Shown piece after piece: positions 15,941 through 24,657 of a DNA stretch of 26,278 bases. Position numbers and translations under genes: made by a program. This stretch comes from an uncultured Eubacteriales bacterium (lineage in GTDB: Bacteria > Bacillota_A > Clostridia > Oscillospirales > Acutalibacteraceae): contig CAKSGI010000006.1 in assembly GCA_934454005.1 (NCBI GenBank), forward strand, positions 1 through 26,278. Reading direction: 5' to 3'. The notes beneath the pieces are model-generated. The model was given only the letters and a program-made list of their open reading frames with translations. It had not been told where the DNA came from and searched no databases. Position 1 is the stretch's first letter; each line of letters begins with the position of its first letter.

Positions 15941-16732
15941 ATGAATCAGATCATATTTCCAGCTATGCTTGTCTCTGGTATCGGACTTATTGCGGGTTTA
16001 ATTTTAGCAATAGCATCTGCGATAATGGCTGTACCAAATGATGAAATAACAGAAAAAATAAAAGATGTTTTGCCTGGGGCTAACTGTGGTGCATGTGGAT
16101 TCTCTGGCTGTGAAGGATATGCAAAAGCTCTTTCTAGTGGTAGCGCTAAAACTGGATTATGTGCTCCTGGAGGAAGTAAAACGGCAGAATCTATTTCTAA
16201 AATTTTAGGTGTTAAAAGTGAAAAAATCGAATATAAAACAGCACTTGTTAAATGTTCCGGTACATATGATAACACAAGAAATAAAATGATATATCAAGGT
16301 ATAGAATCCTGTAAAGCTGCCGCAAAATTATATGGTGGAGCTAGTAGCTGCTCATATGGATGTCTAGGCTTAGGCGATTGTGTGAAATCTTGCAAATATG
16401 GAGCTATCACTATTTGTAATGGGGTAGCTATTATTGATCCTAAAAAGTGTAAAGGGTGTTCTATGTGTATTACATCTTGCCCTAAAGGTCTAATTAAGTT
16501 CGTTCCTTTAAAAATGCAATCGGTGGTCAGGTGCTCTAATCGCGATAAAGGTGCAAAAACAAAAAAGGCATGTGATGTTGGATGCATAGGATGCATGAGA
16601 TGTACAAAAGTTTGCGAATTTGACGCTATAAAAGTGGAAAATCATGTTGCAATGATTAACCCATACAAATGTACCGGGTGCGGAAAATGTATAGAAGTTT
16701 GCCCTCAAGGATGCATACAAAACTTTGGATAA
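15941..16732 (+). CDS. rnfB: Rnf complex subunit B, multi-cluster ferredoxin subunit
   Basis: Entry point for electrons from reduced ferredoxin. The 263 residues comprise an N-terminal membrane helix (about 8-30) and the Fes domain GANCGACGFSGCEGYAKAL, with C49, C52, C57 and C74 binding a cluster. A cysteine-rich ferredoxin-like region follows with CSYGCLGLGDCVKSC, CKGCSMCITSCPKG, CIGCMRCTKVCEF and CTGCGKCIEVCPQG. This suggests several 4Fe-4S clusters beyond the Fes one. Strong AAAGGAGG before the ATG, 14 bases after rnfA. It is the last gene of the operon, followed at once by a terminator. Confidence 0.97.
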   Translation: MNQIIFPAMLVSGIGLIAGLILAIASAIMAVPNDEITEKIKDVLPGANCGACGFSGCEGYAKALSSGSAKTGLCAPGGSKTAESISKILGVKSEKIEYKTALVKCSGTYDNTRNKMIYQGIESCKAAAKLYGGASSCSYGCLGLGDCVKSCKYGAITICNGVAIIDPKKCKGCSMCITSCPKGLIKFVPLKMQSVVRCSNRDKGAKTKKACDVGCIGCMRCTKVCEFDAIKVENHVAMINPYKCTGCGKCIEVCPQGCIQNFG

Positions 16733-16742
16733 ATAAAAATAA

Positions 16743-16789
16743 GAGGTAAAAGATGAATCTAAACATTCAACTTCTTACCTCATATTTTT
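16743..16789. terminator. Bidirectional terminator between rnfB and the beta-helix gene
   Basis: GAGGTAA (16743-16749) pairs with TTACCTC (16775-16781). Inner AAG/CTT and TGAAT/ATTCA pairs extend the stem past one bulge and one mismatch. It is followed by ATATTTTTA on the plus strand and by TTATTTTTATTTA on the minus strand. It begins 11 bases after the rnfB stop and lies 13 bases beyond the stop of the convergent gene, so it can serve both. Confidence 0.8.
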
Positions 16790-16793
16790 AGCC

Positions 16794-17978
16794 CTAAAAC
16801 TTATCTTTCCTGGTGCTCTTTAAAATTCGAAAAACTTGTTGTGTATATGTATAAACATTTGAAGCAGGAGATTCTGGATTCTTACCCGTAACAGTAACGT
16901 TATATACTGATATATCAAACTCTTCTCCTATATAACCATCTATAGATGGAAATCTATCAAAACCACGTGTGCCCTGAGCAATTACGCTGCCACCCATTAT
17001 AATATTTTTGCTATCCCTAAACAAAATTTCATTCAAATAGCCTATTCCAACACTATTTTCTCCAGCCATTGCTGTAATATCTCCATTGCAGTAAATAAAT
17101 GCTCCTACACTTTCAGGAAAACAACCACCAATTGCTGCTGTATTTGAACCACCATTAGCTCTAACCTTACTTCTTTTTATAGCTATTAAACCACCAGCTC
17201 CATTTGCACCTCCACCTATTCCAGATGCAAACTCTCCTCCAATAGCTACAACATCAGAATTCTCTATAATTTCTATGCAATGTCCGTTCCCTTTAAATCC
17301 ACCACCTATACCAGCTCCGTATAATTTTCCCTTTGCGCTAACTATAGAATTTTTAACTGTAACACTTCCATTTCCATGGCTTCCACCACCTACTCCGGCA
17401 GCACAATCACCACCTTCGGCAAACACTATACTATTATTTATACTTATCCTACTTCCATTACACTCTTGACCTCCACCAATTCCGGCTCCGTTATTTCCAC
17501 CAAAAGCAGATAACTTACCTGTTCGTTTATAATCCTCATCTGGTTCGGATTCCCCTATTGATAACTCAAAATTATCTAAATTAGATTTTTGTAAACCTGC
17601 ACAAAACAATCCACTCTTTAATGTATTCTTAGATCCATTGGCCAAAATGATAGTAGTCTTACAGTTTCCAACTACATTTATAGCAGGAACATTCGGCATA
17701 CTCGATGTATCAATATTAACGTTATTTAAAATTACCGTAACATCAGATCCTTCCGCAGAAATTATAATATGATGTGCAGTAGGTAAAGAAATATTATTAG
17801 AAATTGTAAATGTTCCACCTTTTTTAATATCTAAAGTATCGTTTTTATAAACATAACTTCCTTTATCTTCTCCTTGTGTTTTAACATTAAATCCTTTGTC
17901 CTTTACCGCAAATACAGGCGTAATAGACAAACATACCAAACAAAAACATAAAATAAAGGACAATAACTTTTTAAACAT
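16794..17978 (-). CDS. Secreted right-handed beta-helix repeat protein
   Basis: A 394-residue exported protein. The signal peptide is clear (MFKKLLSFILCFCLVCLSITPVFA, split as charged MFKK, hydrophobic core, AXA-type cleavage near residue 24). The body has five or six repeats of about 30-40 residues built on GAGIGGG / AAGVGGG / ASGIGGG / AAIGG / SVGIG, each followed by a strand such as ISINNSIVFAEGG, VTVKNSIVSAKG or IEIIENSDVVAIGG. This indicates a right-handed beta-helix like those in Firmicutes surface and carbohydrate-binding-domain proteins. The substrate is unknown. No LPXTG or S-layer domain is visible. The start is ATG 17978 with GGAGG 11 bases upstream; an ATG at 17999 lies before that site and is unlikely. 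Confidence 0.8.
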   Translation of the reverse strand: MFKKLLSFILCFCLVCLSITPVFAVKDKGFNVKTQGEDKGSYVYKNDTLDIKKGGTFTISNNISLPTAHHIIISAEGSDVTVILNNVNIDTSSMPNVPAINVVGNCKTTIILANGSKNTLKSGLFCAGLQKSNLDNFELSIGESEPDEDYKRTGKLSAFGGNNGAGIGGGQECNGSRISINNSIVFAEGGDCAAGVGGGSHGNGSVTVKNSIVSAKGKLYGAGIGGGFKGNGHCIEIIENSDVVAIGGEFASGIGGGANGAGGLIAIKRSKVRANGGSNTAAIGGCFPESVGAFIYCNGDITAMAGENSVGIGYLNEILFRDSKNIIMGGSVIAQGTRGFDRFPSIDGYIGEEFDISVYNVTVTGKNPESPASNVYTYTQQVFRILKSTRKDKF

Positions 17979-18223
17979 ACAGCTAAAAACCTCCACCATT
18001 TAAATTTTTAATAAAATATTGATAATAATATAATTAAAATGTTTTTTAAAATGTAACAAACACTTATTTGCAATATCAAAATTTAAGTTGCAAAAATTAT
18101 TAACCATTGCCGGGATTAATTATACAAATATATCGTGTTAAATTCAATATCCTAAAAATAGAAATTAATATCAATTTTTTGTAACATTGCGATACCTGCA
18201 TTAAATTAAAGCAAAAAAACGTA
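17979..18223. other. A+T-rich divergent intergenic region
   Basis: This region separates the beta-helix gene from the polysaccharide cluster. I could not pick a convincing minus-strand promoter. The best candidate is a weak GTTACA near 18057 with an AT-rich -10 region near 18030. TTGCAA is repeated near 18069 and 18089, and TGTAACA near 18052 and 18180, with no clear meaning. No coding region is seen. Confidence 0.4.
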
Positions 18224-18252
18224 TTGCCAAATATTTTTTTTAATGGTATAAT
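18224..18252 (+). promoter_or_regulatory. Promoter of the surface polysaccharide cluster
   Basis: TTGCCA (18224-18229), 17 bases, then perfect TATAAT (18247-18252), preceded by TGG, an extended -10. Predicted start near 18259, about 43 bases before the flippase ATG. This is one of the strongest promoter matches in the window. Confidence 0.8.
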
Positions 18253-18258
18253 TCTAGT

Positions 18259-18290
18259 GTTTGTACATGTTATTGATATTTACAAACGGG
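18259..18290 (+). promoter_or_regulatory. Inverted repeat in the leader of the polysaccharide cluster
   Basis: GTTTGTA and TACAAAC, 7-bp arms separated by about 17 bases, span most of the short leader. The second arm ends directly before the GGGGAG ribosome binding site. It could be an RNA hairpin or a protein operator; the sequence does not decide. Confidence 0.4.
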
Positions 18291-18301
18291 GAGATTGTTA
18301 A

Positions 18302-19840
18302 ATGAAAATTAATGAAAGAAAAAGCGGTGTTATACTATCTTACGTAACGATAGTTGCATCAACATTGATAAATTTCGCGTACGTCCCTATTATATTGAAC
18401 TCAATCGGAAAATCTGAATATGGAATATATGAAACCATGGGATCTATTATGGCCTACTTTTCTATAATGGATTTTGGGTTAGGATCAACCATTACTAGAT
18501 TTTATACTAAATACTTAACATTAAAAGATGAAAAAAATATGGCTAATGTTCTTGCAATCTGTTCAAGAATATATGCAGTTATAACTCTTATTGTATTGGC
18601 TGCAGGAACTATTTTATATTTCTTCTTAGACAATATTTACAGCAGCAAATGGACAGCTGACGAATTGGCAAGCGGAAAAAGAGTATATATTGTACTTATC
18701 ATAAGTATTTCGATTACAATTATTTCTCAAATATTTAATGCTGTTATTTCATCTCATGAAAAATTTACTTTTATCAAAGTTGCAACTTTGATTCAAACAC
18801 TGCTCCAACCAATTGCCGTTATTTTGGTTATGAATGCTCATCCAACAGCATTCTCTGTTGTTGTTGTAATGGCTATATCTAATATTTTGCTCGTTTTAGT
18901 TAAAATGTATTATTGTTATAAAAAACTCAATATGAAAATAAAAATGTACAATTTTGAAAAAGCATTGCTTTTTAGTGTATTAGGATTTTCTTTTTATTTG
19001 TTTATAACTGCTATGGTTGATCAGATGTTCTGGCGGTCTAATCAACTTATTCTAAGTGTTGTTGTCGGGACTGAAGCACCCGCTCTTTATGGCCCTCCGT
19101 TTAAAATATTCACTGCATATACAATGATCTCATCCGTTATATTCTCTATTTTTCTTCCCATGGTCACTTCGATGGTCGCCAATAATGTAGAAGATAGTGA
19201 ATTTTCTAAATTATTTATAAAAGCAGGAAGATTACAATTTATCATTTTATTTGCAGTTTTAACTGGATTTATATTAGTTGGTAAACAGTTTTTAATAATC
19301 TGGGTTGGAAAAGAACTCGGCAATAGTATAGATGTTATGTACTTTGTAACTATTGCTTTAATAGCCCCATTTTCTATAGAATTAATCCAAAATTTAGGGC
19401 TTGTAACTTTACAGGCAAGAAATAGATGCAAATTTAGAGCCCTTGTATTTTTGTGTACGGCAATAATTACTATAATTATTGCAATTCCGATTGCTAAAAC
19501 ATATGGAATACTAGGTTGTGCTATAGTCACAGGTTGCGCCTTTATTGTAAACAGTGGACTTATTATGAATGTTTACTTTAAAAAAGCAATGAGATTAGAT
19601 GTAAAAGGGTTTTGGATAGAGATCATAAAAATCTTGGTACCTGGTTCATTTTGTTGTATATTTGCTGGATTAATATTTAATTACATTAAGTTAAACAATA
19701 TAACAATGGATCTATTGATTAAAGGAAATATATATTTAATTTTATATGTGGCTGTAATGTGGCTGTTCGTAATGAACGATTACGAAAAAAATTTGATTAT
19801 AGAACCATTTAAAAAAATAAAAAACAGATTTGCAAAATAA
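18302..19840 (+). CDS. Oligosaccharide flippase (Wzx-like polysaccharide exporter)
   Basis: Membrane protein of the MOP exporter superfamily, expected to flip lipid-linked glycan units across the cytoplasmic membrane. The 512 residues show about 14 hydrophobic segments spread from end to end. The N-terminal pattern SYVTIVASTLINFAYVPIIL, then IGKSEYGIYETMGSIMAYFSIMDFGLGSTITRFYTKY, is typical of Wzx/RfbX-type proteins. ATG with GGGGAG eight bases upstream. As the first gene of a glycosyltransferase cluster it most likely exports the polymer made by the downstream genes. The exact substrate cannot be read from sequence. Confidence 0.9.
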   Translation: MKINERKSGVILSYVTIVASTLINFAYVPIILNSIGKSEYGIYETMGSIMAYFSIMDFGLGSTITRFYTKYLTLKDEKNMANVLAICSRIYAVITLIVLAAGTILYFFLDNIYSSKWTADELASGKRVYIVLIISISITIISQIFNAVISSHEKFTFIKVATLIQTLLQPIAVILVMNAHPTAFSVVVVMAISNILLVLVKMYYCYKKLNMKIKMYNFEKALLFSVLGFSFYLFITAMVDQMFWRSNQLILSVVVGTEAPALYGPPFKIFTAYTMISSVIFSIFLPMVTSMVANNVEDSEFSKLFIKAGRLQFIILFAVLTGFILVGKQFLIIWVGKELGNSIDVMYFVTIALIAPFSIELIQNLGLVTLQARNRCKFRALVFLCTAIITIIIAIPIAKTYGILGCAIVTGCAFIVNSGLIMNVYFKKAMRLDVKGFWIEIIKILVPGSFCCIFAGLIFNYIKLNNITMDLLIKGNIYLILYVAVMWLFVMNDYEKNLIIEPFKKIKNRFAK

Positions 19841-19857
19841 ATTAAGAGGTGTTTTTA

Positions 19858-20856
19858 ATGGAAAGAGATGACATATTGGTTTCCATTATTATCCCAGTTT
19901 ATAATGAGGAAAATTATATTAAAGATTGTATAAAATCGGTTGTTGAACAAGATTATCCTAAAGATAATTTGGAACTTTTATTGATAGATGGAAACTCAGA
20001 AGATAAAACTGTTGAGATAATTAATGAAATGATAGAAGACTATCCATTTATTAGAATTTTAAATAACCCTAATAGGACTGTACAATATGCACTTAATATT
20101 GGCATACAAAATGCTATAGGAACCTATATAATTAGGATGGATGCTCATGCAGAATATGCTAATGACTATGTTTCTAATTGCATTGAATGTTTAAAAAGAA
20201 CAGATGCAGACAATGTTGGAGGCCCTACAAACGCTATGGGAAAAACTGAGTGCCAAAAAATAATAGCTGCTGCATATCATTCACCATTTGCGTTAGGAGG
20301 CGGCACTCATTATGTAGACGGTTATGAGGGCTATGCAGATACTGTATCCTGGGGAGCATTTAAAAAACAAACACTTATAGATATTGGTATGTATGATGAA
20401 AGACTTCCAAGAAGTGAAGATGATGATCTCAATTATAGAATTATAAAAAATAAAGGGAAAATATATATTAGTAGCAAAATTAAAAGCACTTATTATCCAA
20501 GAGATAGCTACATAAAACTTTTTAAACAATATTTTGAATATGGGGTTTGGAAAATAGCTGTCATTAAAAAACACAAAAAACCAGCAAGAATAGCCCACTT
20601 AATACCAATGCTGTTCGTTTTGTTTTTATTAGTTTTTGGACTAGGCTCTATCTTTTCAAATACTATTTTATATATCTTTTTAACTGTTCTTGCTTTGTAT
20701 TTAGTCTTAGATTTTTACTTTTCTTTTAAAAATAGATATGTTAAAACCTTTTTACAAAAAATTAAACTTGTTTATGTTCATATTATATTGCATATATCTT
20801 ATGGATTAGGATTCATAGTAGGCACATTTAAATTTTTAAAGACAAAATGGGATTGA
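19858..20856 (+). CDS. Family 2 glycosyltransferase, ExoA-like, with C-terminal membrane helices
   Basis: Transfers a sugar from an activated nucleotide donor onto a growing glycan at the inner face of the membrane. The 332 residues begin with the GT-A fold: VSIIIPVYNEENYIKDCI, LLIDGNSEDKT and the metal-binding RMDAHAEY (DAH in place of DXD). An acceptor-site acidic motif RSEDDDLNYR follows, then QYFEYGVWK, the ExoA-type counterpart of QXXRW. Two or three membrane helices follow (about residues 245-320). I chose ATG 19858, with AAGAGG eight bases upstream; a GTG three codons earlier overlaps that site. Donor and acceptor are unknown. Confidence 0.9.
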   Translation: MERDDILVSIIIPVYNEENYIKDCIKSVVEQDYPKDNLELLLIDGNSEDKTVEIINEMIEDYPFIRILNNPNRTVQYALNIGIQNAIGTYIIRMDAHAEYANDYVSNCIECLKRTDADNVGGPTNAMGKTECQKIIAAAYHSPFALGGGTHYVDGYEGYADTVSWGAFKKQTLIDIGMYDERLPRSEDDDLNYRIIKNKGKIYISSKIKSTYYPRDSYIKLFKQYFEYGVWKIAVIKKHKKPARIAHLIPMLFVLFLLVFGLGSIFSNTILYIFLTVLALYLVLDFYFSFKNRYVKTFLQKIKLVYVHIILHISYGLGFIVGTFKFLKTKWD

Positions 20857-20884
20857 TATATTTTTTAAAGAGAGGAAAAATAAA

Positions 20885-21805
20885 ATGTCTGAAGATAAAC
20901 AAAGTGATTTTCTTTCAAAAGAAGAACTACGAAAACTTCAACTTAAGAGTTTAGATTTGTTAATATATTTTAAAAAAATATGTGATGAAAACAATTTATT
21001 ATTTTATTTTTGTGGTGGTTGCTGTATAGGGACACTTAGAAATAAAGGATTCATTCCTTGGGATGACGACATTGATGTGTTTATGCCAAGAGATGACTAT
21101 GAAAAATTATGTGATATTTGGGAAAAACACGCTAATACCGATGAATACTCTTGCCTGAGAACCAATAAAGATGTTTTTGTTGGTAACATATTTACCACTA
21201 TTGTCGATAACAATACTACATTTATTAGACCAAATCAAATTAACCTAAAAATACCTAAAGGTATCGCTATAGATGTTTTTCCTCTCGATGGATGTCCATC
21301 TAATAAATTTAAAAGAAAAATGCAAAAATTTTGGGCTTTGATTTTTTCTCTATATTTAGCACAGTTAGTTCCAGAAAATCATGGTAAGTTAGTAACAATA
21401 ATCGGTAGGTTTATGCTGTGGATAGTGCCTTCTAAAAAGATAAGATATAGAATTTGGAAATTTGCAGAAAAAAATATGAGCAAATATAAAATAAAAGATT
21501 GCGAGAAAATTACCGAACTTTGTGCTGGCCCTGGATACATGCAAAATGAATATCCTAAAAAAGCGTTTGAAAGTGCTGTCTACAAAGAATTCGAAAATCA
21601 TTTAATGCCTATTCCCGTTGGATATCACGAATATTTATCTATTGCCTTCGGTGATTATATGACTCCTCCACCAAAAGAAAAACAAATAGCTCATCATGAT
21701 ATGGTATTCTACGATTTAGATAACAGCTATAAAAAATATGAAAACTTAAGTAAAGAGGAACTAACAAAAATTTTATATAAAAACGAAAGGACAAATGAAA
21801 CATGA
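20885..21805 (+). CDS. LicD/fukutin-family phosphotransferase
   Basis: A member of the LicD nucleotidyltransferase-fold family, which transfers a phospho-alcohol group (phosphocholine in pneumococcal LicD, ribitol-5-phosphate in human fukutin) from a CDP-activated donor to a glycan. The 306 residues show the catalytic signature at about residues 39-65: YFCGGCCIGTLRNKGFIPWDDDIDVFMPRDDYEKL, with the acidic WDDDID centre, then IAIDVFPLDG. ATG with AGAGGA upstream. It overlaps tarI by four bases (ATGA). No choline genes (licA, licB, licC) are in the window, so a ribitol-phosphate donor made by TarI and TarJ is the simplest guess. Confidence 0.9.
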   Translation: MSEDKQSDFLSKEELRKLQLKSLDLLIYFKKICDENNLLFYFCGGCCIGTLRNKGFIPWDDDIDVFMPRDDYEKLCDIWEKHANTDEYSCLRTNKDVFVGNIFTTIVDNNTTFIRPNQINLKIPKGIAIDVFPLDGCPSNKFKRKMQKFWALIFSLYLAQLVPENHGKLVTIIGRFMLWIVPSKKIRYRIWKFAEKNMSKYKIKDCEKITELCAGPGYMQNEYPKKAFESAVYKEFENHLMPIPVGYHEYLSIAFGDYMTPPPKEKQIAHHDMVFYDLDNSYKKYENLSKEELTKILYKNERTNET

Positions 21806-22515
21806 TATACGGAGCAATATTAGCCGGTGGAATAGGTTCTAGAATGAATATTTCTGATATGCCAAAACAGTTTTTACCTCTTGGGGACAAGCCAATTATC
21901 ATTCAAACACTAGAAAAATTTTTGATGTGCAATAAATTAGATTATATATATATCGGGGTTCACAGTAGCTGGATCTCTCATATGGAGGATTTATTAGATA
22001 AATTTAAAATTGACAAAAATAAAGTAATAATAACAGAAGGTGGCACAGACAGAAACAGTACCATCCTTAACATAATAGAAAAAATCGAAAATGATCACGG
22101 AAACAATGATGAAGATATAATAATAACCCATGATTCTGTTCGTCCTTTTGTGACACTAAGAATAATAGAAGATAATATAACTGCTGCTAAAAAATACGGC
22201 GCATGTGATACCGTTGTTTCAGCTATAGATACCATAGTTGTTTCTGAAAATAATGATACTATTACTAATATACCTAATAGAAAATTTATGTACCAGGGGC
22301 AAACACCTCAGAGTTTTAAAATGAACATGCTAAAAAAACTTTACAATGATCTATCTAATGAAGAAAAGGGAATATTAACAGATGCATGCAAAATATGTGT
22401 CGTTAGAAATACCCCAGTAAAATTGGTGGAAGGAGAAATATCCAACATAAAAATCACAACTGTAAGTGATTATAAAATTGCTCAAGCTATGCTTGGAGGG
22501 ATAAATATTGATTAA
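21802..22515 (+). CDS. tarI: D-ribitol-5-phosphate cytidylyltransferase TarI
   Basis: Makes CDP-ribitol from CTP and ribitol-5-phosphate for wall teichoic acid or related polymers. The 237 residues have the nucleotide-binding loop LAGGIGSRMNISDMPKQFLPLGDKPIIIQT (residues 7-36), HDSVRPFVTLRIIEDN, and YQGQTPQSFK. From memory these track pneumococcal TarI closely; housekeeping IspD typically reads DAARP where this has DSVRP. The ATG overlaps the licD stop as ATGA, with AAAGGA ten bases upstream. Together with tarJ it forms a CDP-ribitol supply pair. Confidence 0.93.
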   Translation: MIYGAILAGGIGSRMNISDMPKQFLPLGDKPIIIQTLEKFLMCNKLDYIYIGVHSSWISHMEDLLDKFKIDKNKVIITEGGTDRNSTILNIIEKIENDHGNNDEDIIITHDSVRPFVTLRIIEDNITAAKKYGACDTVVSAIDTIVVSENNDTITNIPNRKFMYQGQTPQSFKMNMLKKLYNDLSNEEKGILTDACKICVVRNTPVKLVEGEISNIKITTVSDYKIAQAMLGGINID

Positions 22516-23521
22516 TTATGTTTATCAACTTGTAAGTCCTAAGGTATTTAGTGTAAAATATGAAAATATAAATATTTCCAACAATGTTATAATAAAACCT
22601 ATATATATGTCTATCTGCCACGCAGATCAGAGATATTATTTAGGGCAAAGAGATCCTAGAACTCTAGAAAAAAAACTGCCTATGGCCTTAATCCACGAGT
22701 GTTGTGGAGAAATCATAGAAGACGTTAGTGGAACATTTAAACGCGGTCAAAAAGTTGTAATGGTTCCTAATACTCCGGTAAGTGAAGACAATATCATTTA
22801 TGAAAATTACAGAAAAGGATCATACTTTTTGTCCAGCGGGTATGATGGATTTATGCGTGAATTTATAAATATTGATAAAACACGAGTAGTACCTTTTTAT
22901 AATATAGATGAAAAAATTGCAAGCATTACTGAATTTGTTAGTGTTACAATACACAGTATACGTAGGTTTAATATAGCGTCTCACTCAAATAAAGACACTA
23001 TTGGAATTTGGGGCGACGGAAGTCTGGCTTATGTTTTATCCTGTGTCTTAAAAACTATGTTCCCAAACTCTAAGATAGTTGTTGTAGGGAAAGATATAAG
23101 AAAATTATCGCATTTTTCCTTTGTAGAAAAAACGTATTTAGCAGAAAATCTTCCAGAAAATTTTCAAATAGATCATGCGTTCGAATGTGCTGGTGGAGAA
23201 GGCAGCTATTATGCTATTGATGATATTATAAAATATATAAATCCTCAAGGATGCATTATGCTTATGGGCGTTAGCGAAAATAAAGTATCCATAAATACTA
23301 GAAATGTATTAGAAAAAGGCCTTACTCTTGTTGGCACTAGTAGATCTGGTATTGAGGATTTTAAAAAAGCAATCGAACTTATGGAAAATATAAACTTCCA
23401 GAGAAGATTAGAAGTTATTATTTATGAAGACAAACCAGTTAGCAGCATAGATGATATTCATAGAGTATTTAGAACAGATCTAAATACTCCTTTTAAGACT
23501 TCGTTTAAATGGAATCTATAA
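22508..23521 (+). CDS. tarJ: Ribulose-5-phosphate reductase TarJ
   Basis: NADPH-dependent reductase of the zinc alcohol dehydrogenase superfamily that makes ribitol-5-phosphate for TarI. The 337 residues contain CHADQRYYLGQRDPRTL and MALIHECCGEI (zinc-site cysteine, histidine and glutamate) and the Rossmann segment IGIWGDGSLAYVLSCVL. FDHAFEC-like HAFECAGGEGSYYAIDDIIKYINPQGCIMLMGVSE and the family ending IHRVFRTDLNTPFKTSFKW also fit. The start is TTG at 22508, seven bases after GGAGGG, overlapping tarI by eight bases, so the two are very probably coupled. Confidence 0.93.
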   Translation: MINYVYQLVSPKVFSVKYENINISNNVIIKPIYMSICHADQRYYLGQRDPRTLEKKLPMALIHECCGEIIEDVSGTFKRGQKVVMVPNTPVSEDNIIYENYRKGSYFLSSGYDGFMREFINIDKTRVVPFYNIDEKIASITEFVSVTIHSIRRFNIASHSNKDTIGIWGDGSLAYVLSCVLKTMFPNSKIVVVGKDIRKLSHFSFVEKTYLAENLPENFQIDHAFECAGGEGSYYAIDDIIKYINPQGCIMLMGVSENKVSINTRNVLEKGLTLVGTSRSGIEDFKKAIELMENINFQRRLEVIIYEDKPVSSIDDIHRVFRTDLNTPFKTSFKWNL

Positions 23522-23535
23522 AAAGGAGCGATAGT

Positions 23536-24630
23536 GTGAAAACCTTATGTTTTATACAACCTGATATATCAAAAGGGACTGGCGGTCTTAAAGTGCTAAA
23601 TCTTCTAACAAAAGAGTTACTAAATGAGTATAATATTCATGTTGTAAGTTTAGGTTTTGCCGGAAATAAACCAGCTTACAACTTCGATAAATCCATAAAA
23701 ATTCATAAATTATTTGAGAAAGATACAAGAATTAGAGAAGCTTTAATGAAACACGGCATCTCAAAACTCAAAAAAATATACAAAGAAAATAACATCGACA
23801 TTGCTGTATCTATAGGCGCTAGCATGAATGCATTATTGATACTTGCAGCTCATGGAACAAATGTTAAAACTGTATTTTGCGAACATTTAAATTGTTTAAA
23901 TCCAATTGCGTGCGATAAAACACAAAAAATAATGCAAAGAATAGGGGCTAAACATGCAAATAAAATAATCACCTTAACTAAACGTGATATGGAAGCTTAT
24001 ATTGATAAATATAATATAAAAAAAGAAAAAATAGACTACATCTATAATTGGATAGATGATAAATTATTAGAATCTAATCATGAATATAATGAAGAAAGTA
24101 AACTTATAATGTCTATTGGCCGAATAGAACCGGTTAAAGGCTATGACAATCTAATTGAAGCTGCAAAAATAATTTTCAATAAACACCCAGACTGGGAATG
24201 GCATATTTATGGAAGTGGAAATGAAGAACTTGTAAAAATAGAAAATGCAATAAAAAATTTATCTCTATCATCCAATATTATAATTAAGGGTTTTACTAAT
24301 AATATTTATAATCTTTATAAAAATTATTCTATCTTTGCTTTAACTTCCTATGCTGAAGGCTTACCCATGGTATTGCTCGAGGCTAAAGCTAACAAATTAC
24401 CTTTAGTTAGTTTCGATTGCCTAACCGGGCCTAATGAAATTATTGAAGATGGTATAAATGGATATTTAGTAAAATGTTTTGATAATATCGAAATGGCCGA
24501 AAAAATATGTAAATTAATCGAAGATAAAAATCTCAGAAAGAAATTCTCTGACAACAGTTATAACAATATAAAACTTTTTAATAAAGATATAATATTAAAA
24601 AAATGGAAAGATTTATTTAATTCACTTTAA
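23536..24630 (+). CDS. Family 4 glycosyltransferase (GT-B fold)
   Basis: Retaining glycosyltransferase of the GT1/GT4 type. The 364 residues have an N-terminal acceptor domain (CFIQPDISKGTGGLKVLNLLTKELL). The C-terminal donor domain carries SIGRIEPVKGYDNLIEAA, WEWHIYGSGNEEL, IIIKGFTNNIYNLYKNYSIFALTS, and the donor-binding E-x7-E region YAEGLPMVLLEAKANKLPLVSFDC. I chose GTG 23536, with AAGGAG seven bases upstream; a frame opening at 23509 lies before that site and inside tarJ. It resembles the partial gene at 25653 at its N-terminus. The sugar is unknown. Confidence 0.9.
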   Translation: MKTLCFIQPDISKGTGGLKVLNLLTKELLNEYNIHVVSLGFAGNKPAYNFDKSIKIHKLFEKDTRIREALMKHGISKLKKIYKENNIDIAVSIGASMNALLILAAHGTNVKTVFCEHLNCLNPIACDKTQKIMQRIGAKHANKIITLTKRDMEAYIDKYNIKKEKIDYIYNWIDDKLLESNHEYNEESKLIMSIGRIEPVKGYDNLIEAAKIIFNKHPDWEWHIYGSGNEELVKIENAIKNLSLSSNIIIKGFTNNIYNLYKNYSIFALTSYAEGLPMVLLEAKANKLPLVSFDCLTGPNEIIEDGINGYLVKCFDNIEMAEKICKLIEDKNLRKKFSDNSYNNIKLFNKDIILKKWKDLFNSL

Positions 24631-24657
24631 ATTTTATTTTAAAAGGAGAAGTTAACA

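Noticed and set aside
16294..16596. 100-codon minus-strand frame opposite rnfB
   Set aside because: It is the mirror of the cysteine-rich rnfB codons, with no binding site and no known fold.
21802..22515. Housekeeping IspD (isoprenoid cytidylyltransferase)
   Set aside because: The HDSVRPF and YQGQTPQSFK motifs, the match to TarI and the overlap with tarJ favour the ribitol enzyme.
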